Source: Corynebacterium sp. P3-F1 (GTDB lineage: Bacteria > Actinomycetota > Actinomycetes > Mycobacteriales > Mycobacteriaceae). From it: DNA of 64,000 nucleotides. The stretch lies in the NCBI RefSeq assembly GCF_030503635.1, contig NZ_CP129965.1, positions 2,046,001 to 2,110,000 on the forward strand, read 5' to 3'. Under the pieces are notes generated by a model. That model made no database searches. It was not told the origin of the DNA and saw nothing but the letters and a program-made list of their open reading frames with translations. Positions 59,112-64,000 of this stretch are shown here, in pieces (the first letter of the stretch is position 1; every line of letters starts with the position of its first letter). The position numbers were made by a program, and so were the translations under genes.

Positions 59112-60896
59112 TTAGGAGGTGGCCTCCAACCGCTGCTTCAAGCCCTCCAACTCCGCTTGAGGGTCGTTCGAACCGGCATACGCCACGAGCTCAACGTAGT
59201 TCGGGTCATCAATGCCCAGACTCGGCAGCGGGTGCTCCCTAATCCGGCACAGCACGAGACCGTGGCGCAACAAGTCGTGCGACTTCACCGTGTCCAGTTC
59301 AGTTTTGTCCTTGTGCCAGTACGACCCGTCGTACTCGATACCGAGTGTCCGGCCGTCCGGTAAGTCCACAAGCACGTCAACGCTCCACGACGCCCGACGG
59401 ACGAAGGCGTTGGACTTAATCCGGGTTCCTGACGCGGCGTTACCCCATAAGGACTTCGCTGCCTGCGCATAGCGTTGTTCGACCGCAGACTTTCCTACTG
59501 TCTGGCATTGCGGGCACGTTGACCCGTTGACACGGGAGGACGGCATTGCCATCCAGCTATGCGCGGGGTCGTTAGGACACTCCCACCACGGAGTTTCAGG
59601 TAGAAGCGCGGTGGTGGGGCGTATCTGCCACGGGCTCAAACGGTTCTTGTCCGACCATTCCTCCGCAATCTCCGGATAGTGGTAGGCCAGCGAGTCGAGA
59701 ATGGTGTCGCATTCCGGGCACCGGTAACGGTCGTATTTGTCGCGGTCGCGCACAATGTCTTTGAACTCGTGCTTGCACACCGGATCGAGCCACCACACTT
59801 CCCGCTTCGAGTTCGGTGAGATGGTCGCCAAGCTCAAACCAACGTTCTTCGTCGGGTGCCACTGTGAAGCGATTTCAGGCTTCAAACGGGTTGAGAACGG
59901 GTCAGCCTTGGCTTTCGCCAGGTTCTTTTTCCGGGTCTCGTTACTCCTGCACGCTGGGCACTGCCGTTTGAGGAACATCTCTGGCCAGTCGTGCCGTTTG
60001 TGCCCTTCTGGACAGCGGAAGTGGTAACGCCTTCGGTCTCCTAGCACCGGAACTGTCCACGGGTCGAGTTCCGGTTCGTCCCACGCTTCGGCCAACTCCG
60101 GGACCTCAGCGATGGTTAACGAACTGTACTTCGCCTCGAACGCCGCTTCGCGTCGAGCGCGTTCCTGTTCGGCGAAAATGTAGCACTGCGGGCACCGCGA
60201 GTAGTTCTTGACGACGTGGTCAATTCGTTCCTCGAATGAGTGTCCCTCGGGACACACCCACCACACGACCTTGCGGGAGCCTTTCTTGGCGGTGTTCCAG
60301 AGCTCCTCGCCATTCTTTTCTCGGTCGAACCAATCCTTAACGTCAAGGTCAGATTTCTTGAGAAGGTTTTCACCTGTTGCCTTCTTCGTGCCCACCGTCG
60401 CAGTTTTTCCAGACTTCCTGCACAGGCATGGGAGCCACTGATTGTCGCCGTCAAGCTGTTGCGCTGTGATGTTCTCGCAGCGGACGCACTTAACCGCATG
60501 GGGGTCGCCATACAGGCTTGGGCTGGTTAGAGGCCCGAGGTATTCGTACCCCGCGTTCTCTGCGACCGTGCGAGCCTTGTCAACGTCGCATTCGATCTGC
60601 CCGTAGTACTTTCGCTTATTCTCAGCCTCCAGGCGCAGTAGGCAAGCGTGACAGCAGGGCATCTGCGACCTCGCAGCGTGTTGAACGTTCTCAAATCGGT
60701 TGTGGCCCTCGAACCCGCAATCTTTGCACCTTGTCAGTACGTAATCCGTTGGGCGCGTAAACGGTTCCAGCATCTCGGCATGAGCCTGCTCGTAGAACTC
60801 CGCGACGTGCCTCGCACACCACGTCGGCTTCGTCCTAGTTCTGAACATCGCAGGGTTCGTGCAGCCCGCAGTGCTGCATACCTGGGTAGTGGACAT
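59112..60896 (-). CDS. Multi-zinc-ribbon protein with C-terminal nuclease-like domain
   Basis: A 594-residue protein. At least six zinc-ribbon units with paired cysteines follow each other (CSTAGC/CARH, CKDCGF/CCHAC, CVRCEN/CLC, WVCPEGH/CPQC, FRCPEGH/CPAC, HEF/CPEC, WECPNDPAH/CPQC), with the repeated form 'WWxCP-x-GH ... CPxC' of DUF4379-type ribbons. The last 120 residues (SVDVLVDLPDGRTLGIEYDGSYWHKDK ... KSHDLLRHGLVLCRIRE) resemble a Vsr/PD-(D/E)XK fold with D...E-x-D and a following lysine. It is a candidate nuclease of a conflict or mobile-element function. The ATG at 60896 follows a -10 box. Confidence 0.7.
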   Translation of the reverse strand: MSTTQVCSTAGCTNPAMFRTRTKPTWCARHVAEFYEQAHAEMLEPFTRPTDYVLTRCKDCGFEGHNRFENVQHAARSQMPCCHACLLRLEAENKRKYYGQIECDVDKARTVAENAGYEYLGPLTSPSLYGDPHAVKCVRCENITAQQLDGDNQWLPCLCRKSGKTATVGTKKATGENLLKKSDLDVKDWFDREKNGEELWNTAKKGSRKVVWWVCPEGHSFEERIDHVVKNYSRCPQCYIFAEQERARREAAFEAKYSSLTIAEVPELAEAWDEPELDPWTVPVLGDRRRYHFRCPEGHKRHDWPEMFLKRQCPACRSNETRKKNLAKAKADPFSTRLKPEIASQWHPTKNVGLSLATISPNSKREVWWLDPVCKHEFKDIVRDRDKYDRYRCPECDTILDSLAYHYPEIAEEWSDKNRLSPWQIRPTTALLPETPWWECPNDPAHSWMAMPSSRVNGSTCPQCQTVGKSAVEQRYAQAAKSLWGNAASGTRIKSNAFVRRASWSVDVLVDLPDGRTLGIEYDGSYWHKDKTELDTVKSHDLLRHGLVLCRIREHPLPSLGIDDPNYVELVAYAGSNDPQAELEGLKQRLEATS

Positions 60897-60902
60897 GTCT
60901 TG

Positions 60903-60908
60903 AGCTTA
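60903..60908 (-). promoter_or_regulatory. -10 box of the zinc-ribbon nuclease gene, leaderless
   Basis: TAAGCT on the minus strand, 6 nt before ATG 60896. Confidence 0.45.
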
Positions 60909-60929
60909 GAAGGAACGAGCTCTCCCCTC

Positions 60930-60935
60930 TACAAT
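60930..60935 (+). promoter_or_regulatory. -10 box of the truncated gene at 60943
   Basis: TACAAT, 7 nt before ATG 60943; back to back with the nuclease promoter. Confidence 0.5.
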
Positions 60936-60942
60936 GACGCAC

Positions 60943-61110
60943 ATGTTCGACCCATCCGAGCCGACCGAATTGGAATTGCTCGCAGCCCAAAGCGTCCCTC
61001 TCGATGAACTGCGAGCACAGGCTAAAAGAACAGCGGCCGAGATGGGCGATCCTTTCCAGGACGTCGCCGGGTTGATCCGAGCCGTCCACGCCGAGAAGTT
61101 GCTGCAATAC
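60943..61110 (+). pseudogene. 5' fragment of an unknown gene, cut by IS21 remnant
   Basis: The first 55 or so codons (MFDPSEPTELELLAAQSV ... VAGLIRAVHAEKLLQYE) read as a normal soluble, acidic protein behind a good leaderless promoter. Near 61110 the sequence turns into the istB fragment in another frame, so the native 3' end is lost. No family was recognised. The exact junction cannot be set from one sequence. Confidence 0.5.
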
Positions 61111-61414
61111 GAGATTCAGAACTGTTGTTCCAAGCCATCGCCGACGCCTACGAACAACGCAGCCTCATCATCACCACAAACCTGGCGTTTTCCCAATGGG
61201 GCCAAGTCTTCGGCAACGACGACATGGCAGCCGCCGCAATCGACCGCATCGTCCACCACGGCCGCATGATCACCTTCACCGGACAGTCCTACCGCATGGC
61301 AAACGCCCTCATGAAATAACCCAAAACCCCAGCAACGCTCACACGGCCCAAAACCACGCCGAACTGGCCCAAAAATCCGCGCTGAAATGGCCTACACCAA
61401 CTTGACAAAACACA
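61111..61414 (+). mobile_element. Remnant of an IS21-family element (istB 3' end and right terminus)
   Basis: 61113-61319 encodes about 68 C-terminal residues of the helper ATPase IstB: ELLFQAIADAYEQ, SLIITTNLAFSQWGQVFG, AAAIDRIVHHGRMITFTG and SYRMANALMK, ending at TAA 61319. Behind it 61320-61414 has the A/C-rich tail with repeated GGCCCAAAA/GGCCTA words usual near IS21 ends and closes in CACA at 61414. The istA gene and the other end are missing, so the copy is inactive. Confidence 0.75.
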
Positions 61415-61753
61415 GGAAGCACGAGCCTCCGCGATACACGTGATCTGCACGGCGCGAGTGACAACAGCCCACGGATTCCCCGCGTTCCGCGTCGAGGGGG
61501 CGAGCATGACCTCGAACGCCATCGAAGCGACCTCCCAGGCATCCATCCTGTATCTGCGAGCCAGCCGCCGATACCTCACTGCCGTGTATCGCATCAGTTC
61601 CGCCGCCTCACGATCACCCCGCCAGGCCCCAGGCCCGGCTTCATGCAAGCGGATCAACAGGGCACGTAGTCCCTCGGGGCTCTCGAATCCGTGGCTGGCC
61701 GGGCCAGCCGGTCCCGCCGTATCGTCGCTGGCAGGGGTGATGTGCTCGTCCAC
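61415..61753 (-). pseudogene. Interrupted actinobacterial mobile-element gene, N-terminal part
   Basis: About 113 residues remain, from GTG 61753 (GGGAGG upstream) to the IS21 end: SPEGLRALLIRLHEAGPGAWRGDREAAELMRYTAVRYRRLARRY ... VASMAFEVML ... NPWAVVTRAVQITCIAEARA. This is the conserved start of a protein known to me from integrative elements and plasmids of Actinobacteria, with unclear role in their maintenance. After EARA the reading enters IS21 terminal DNA, so the gene was broken by that insertion. Confidence 0.6.
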
Positions 61754-61904
61754 GGTGACGCCTCCCAGAAGGGAGGTGCGCCACCAGCACCCACGCCAGG
61801 ACGCGCGCCAGGACGCCGCTGTACCCGCCGCCCGTCAGCAGATGCACCACGTTGCTAGGGGTCAGGGCGGGCGAGGGGAAAGTTGCTCAGGCGACGGATA
61901 TGGG

Positions 61905-62729
61905 TTACCCGAGGATGTCGCGGCGCGACAGCGCCCAGGCGGTGATGCCTATGAGGACTGCGGAGAGACCCCAGAGGAGCGCAAGCCCGGCCCAGTCGAA
62001 GCCGTCCGCGAGCGGGGTGTTGTCGAATGCCCAGTGGTAGGGCGAGAGGTTCGATAGCCAGGCGAAGTCTTCGCTGGTGCCTCCGACGGCATCGAGTCCG
62101 TAGCCGAGGACGGCGATCCCGGCTCCGGCTCCGATCGCCCAGGATCGCCGCCCGGTGAGGGCGCCGAACGCGAGAGCGGCGACACCGGAGAGGAGGCCGA
62201 GACTTGTCCAGGCGATCGTTACGGCGAGGAGGTTGGTGGCGGAGAGGTCGAGTTCTGCGGGGGTGTTGATTGCGAGGATCAGCAGGAATGCCACCGCGCC
62301 GAGGGCGAGCATCTTGACGATGAGTGCCGCTGCACTTTCGAGCGCGTACTGGGCGCGTCCGACCGCGTGCGCGAGGGTGAGTTCGAGTCGCCCGGTTTCC
62401 TCCGTGCCTGCGATGAACGCCGCGCCCCAGGAGACGCTGGCTATTGCGGCGAGCACGAAGCCGAGCAGGCCGAAGAACGTCGCTTGCGCGTAACCTGCTC
62501 CGCTGGCGATCTGGTTGAACCCGAGCGTGCTCACCAGTTCAGCGGGCAGGCTGTCGATCAACTGCGCGAGTTCCGGGGATTGCAGCGAGGGGAACAACGG
62601 CAGGTACATCCCGATCACGGCCGCGATGCCGAGCGACCAGCCGAGTTGCCCGCGCCAGCCGTCGAGCAGGTGCCGGGAGAAGATCGGGGCGGTGGGTCGG
62701 GAAACCGGGGCCAGTGCTGCCGTGGTCAT
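61905..62729 (-). CDS. ABC-2 type permease, drug-exporter cassette
   Basis: A 274-residue membrane protein with six predicted helices, beginning after about 30 polar residues (LDGWRGQLGWSLGIAAVIGMYLPLF) and ending LLWGLSAVLIGITAWALSRRDILG, the usual final helix of ABC-2 permeases (F-x-RRDI). The motif AGTEETGRLELTLAHAVGR on the cytoplasmic side is typical of tetronasin/macrolide-type exporters. Its ATG overlaps the stop of the ATPase gene by 4 bp, so both proteins are made in one ratio. Confidence 0.8.
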   Translation of the reverse strand: MTTAALAPVSRPTAPIFSRHLLDGWRGQLGWSLGIAAVIGMYLPLFPSLQSPELAQLIDSLPAELVSTLGFNQIASGAGYAQATFFGLLGFVLAAIASVSWGAAFIAGTEETGRLELTLAHAVGRAQYALESAAALIVKMLALGAVAFLLILAINTPAELDLSATNLLAVTIAWTSLGLLSGVAALAFGALTGRRSWAIGAGAGIAVLGYGLDAVGGTSEDFAWLSNLSPYHWAFDNTPLADGFDWAGLALLWGLSAVLIGITAWALSRRDILG

Positions 62730-63652
62730 CTGGTGCCGTTCGTTCGCGCGTAGAGGTCGAGGATCGACTCTTCGAGGTCGGGTTCTTCGATGGTCAGGTC
62801 GCGCACGGTGAACTGCGCGAGGGCTTTCACGACCGTGTCGGCCTCGCCTCGGATGGTGGCCTTGAGCCTCACGAGATCGCCCGAGGCGGTCGCTTCCGCG
62901 TCGAGGTCATCCAGTATCGGCAACGTGGCGAGCGCCGCCCGTGCCGCGTCGGCGGTGGTGTCTGCGAGCACGGCGCTCAGCCGGGCGACGCGGGAGAGTC
63001 TCAGCGAGGACACGTCGCCCTGGGCGACGATCCTGCCGCCGGCGAGAACCGCCACATCATCTGCGGAGTGCTGTATCTCGGTCAGGATGTGCGAACTGAG
63101 TAGAACCGACTGCCCGGCTTCGCGTGCCTCGCGCACCATCGCCAGGAACTCGCGCTGCACCAACGGATCGAGGCCGCTGGTCGGCTCATCGAGAATTATC
63201 AACTCCGGCCGATGCATGAACGCTTGGATCAGGCCCAGCTTCTGCCGGTTCCCTTTCGACAACGCCCTCACAGGACGGTTCAGGTCAAGACCCAGACGCT
63301 CTGCCAGGCCCTCGATCGTGCCCGGCTCGACCGGACCGCTGATCTGAGCCAGGTGATGCAAGAGCGTGCCGCCACGGATGCGCTCGGACAGCTTCAGCTC
63401 GCCCGGCAGGTAGCCGATACGACGACGCAGCGCCGTACCGGAACGGCGCGGCACGGAACCGAGCACGCTCAACTCCCCAGCGGTCGGGCGGATGATGTCC
63501 ACCAGCATCCGCAACACCGTCGTCTTGCCCGCACCGTTCGGACCGATCAACCCGAACACCGAACCCCGTTCGACGCGCAGGCCGATCCCATCGACGGCGA
63601 GGTGCTTGCCGTACTTCTTCTGCAACTCGCGTGTCTCAATGACGGCGGTCAT
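62726..63652 (-). CDS. ABC transporter ATP-binding protein (DrrA/CcmA-like)
   Basis: A 308-residue ATPase. Walker A GPNGAGKTT, Q-loop region RRIGYLPGELKLSERI, signature ALSKGNRQKLGL (LSKGN, as in many drug exporters), Walker B LIILDEPTSGLDP and switch SSHILTE. The C-terminal 90 residues form the extra domain usual for DrrA-type proteins. It powers the permease downstream, likely for antibiotic or lipid export. It overlaps the TetR gene upstream by 4 bp. Confidence 0.87.
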   Translation of the reverse strand: MTAVIETRELQKKYGKHLAVDGIGLRVERGSVFGLIGPNGAGKTTVLRMLVDIIRPTAGELSVLGSVPRRSGTALRRRIGYLPGELKLSERIRGGTLLHHLAQISGPVEPGTIEGLAERLGLDLNRPVRALSKGNRQKLGLIQAFMHRPELIILDEPTSGLDPLVQREFLAMVREAREAGQSVLLSSHILTEIQHSADDVAVLAGGRIVAQGDVSSLRLSRVARLSAVLADTTADAARAALATLPILDDLDAEATASGDLVRLKATIRGEADTVVKALAQFTVRDLTIEEPDLEESILDLYARTNGTR

Positions 63653-64000
63653 GCGCCATCCCTTCCGTCGTTCGACTCGGCGTCGCTCTGCCCTGCGAGG
63701 GCGCTTCGAGCCGCTTCAAGCAGCCCCGTATCGGCATAGAGGCCCTCGGTGAAAATTTCGAGAGTCGGGAGCGTGAGCCGTGCCGCCCCCTCAGCCGAGA
63801 ACGGGTCAGCCCCCAAGACCTGCGCGAAGCGATCACGCACCAAGAACTGCGCGACCCCGAACACGGTGACCAGCATCGCGGTCGCCTCGGGATCAGATGC
63901 AGGCCTGATCGAACCAGACTCGCGCCCCTCGGCCAAGTTCTGCCGGGTGCTCGCCACCAGCCGGGCGAGCAGTTCGTCACCGGCCTTACCCGGTTCGATC
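63649..64000 (-). CDS. TetR-family regulator, C-terminal part (runs off the window)
   Basis: The frame is open from the right edge to the stop at 63649 and encodes 116 residues of a TetR ligand-binding domain (LVASTRQNLAEGRESGSIRPASDPEATAMLVTVFGVAQFLVRDRFAQVLG ... LEIFTEGLYADTGLLEAARSAL). The N-terminal HTH lies outside. It overlaps the ATPase gene by 4 bp, so it is first in the operon and probably represses the exporter until a drug binds. Confidence 0.75.
   Translation of the reverse strand, partial: IEPGKAGDELLARLVASTRQNLAEGRESGSIRPASDPEATAMLVTVFGVAQFLVRDRFAQVLGADPFSAEGAARLTLPTLEIFTEGLYADTGLLEAARSALAGQSDAESNDGRDGA

Noticed and set aside
59040..59363. Rightward open frame after palindrome P3
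   Set aside because: It mostly overlaps the conserved C-terminus of the zinc-ribbon nuclease gene and has no ribosome binding site.
61641..61850. Short leftward frame upstream of the interrupted mobile-element gene
   Set aside because: It overlaps the better supported gene in another frame and its translation is Arg/Gly-rich without features.
1..64000. CRISPR array or cas genes
   Set aside because: No regularly spaced repeats of 24-40 bp and no Cas-like protein were seen. The scattered CGTCGATAAGC copies are too short and too far apart.

Overview
The window is high-G+C actinobacterial DNA and almost certainly comes from a Corynebacterium. The left 31 kb follows the order known from C. glutamicum and, in part, mycobacteria: aroP-like permease, dapD, dapE, LOG protein, folP2, gpgS, glgM/glgC, sigE, cseE, tatB, mrp and a fused odhA. 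Many starts lie 6-9 nt behind a TANNNT -10 box with no Shine-Dalgarno, as expected for the leaderless mRNAs common in this genus.

Layout. 1-5.3 kb: lysine/DAP genes (dapD and dapE divergent), then a tight folP2-gpgS-DivIVA-domain-DUF3117 run. 5.3-10.3 kb: an rRNA methyltransferase homologue, a GH32-like protein that has lost its catalytic residues, and the divergent glgM/glgC pair (glycogen/maltose-1-phosphate). 10.4-15.5 kb: methyltransferase, sigE-cseE stress switch, tatB, mrp, two envelope proteins. 15.8-27.7 kb: HNH protein, odhA (E1/E2 fusion of 2-oxoglutarate dehydrogenase), a one-chain two-half ABC exporter, a membrane protein and an esterase. 27.9-31.7 kb: acidic protein, MFS transporter, nucleoside hydrolase. 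31.7-37.1 kb: an accessory block with visibly lower G+C (orphan ParA ATPase, Excalibur membrane protein, PLD-SF2 helicase-DUF3427 protein) whose helicase sits 5 nt behind a NUDIX gene of host-like composition. 37.2-53.4 kb: lipoprotein, DEAD-box RNA helicase, secreted HNH nuclease, putP, SNF2/SWIM pair, Mre11/Rad50-like pair, MarR, PspC, YceI.

53.6-64 kb is a mobile or acquired region beginning at tRNA-Arg(CCG). It holds a DDE transposase-like gene, two paralogous tyrosine-recombinase-like genes (one lacking the box I arginine), a divergent small HTH gene, three near-identical 16-bp palindromes, a multi-zinc-ribbon protein with a C-terminal nuclease-like domain, an IS21 istB remnant that has cut two other genes, and a drug-exporter type ABC cassette with a TetR gene running off the right edge.

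Two signals stand out as possibly undescribed. One is the transposase/twin-recombinase/HTH module with its shared palindromes. The other is an 11-bp word, CGTCGATAAGC, present 14 times between 4.3 and 47.5 kb, in several reading frames and both strands, and absent from the last 16.5 kb.
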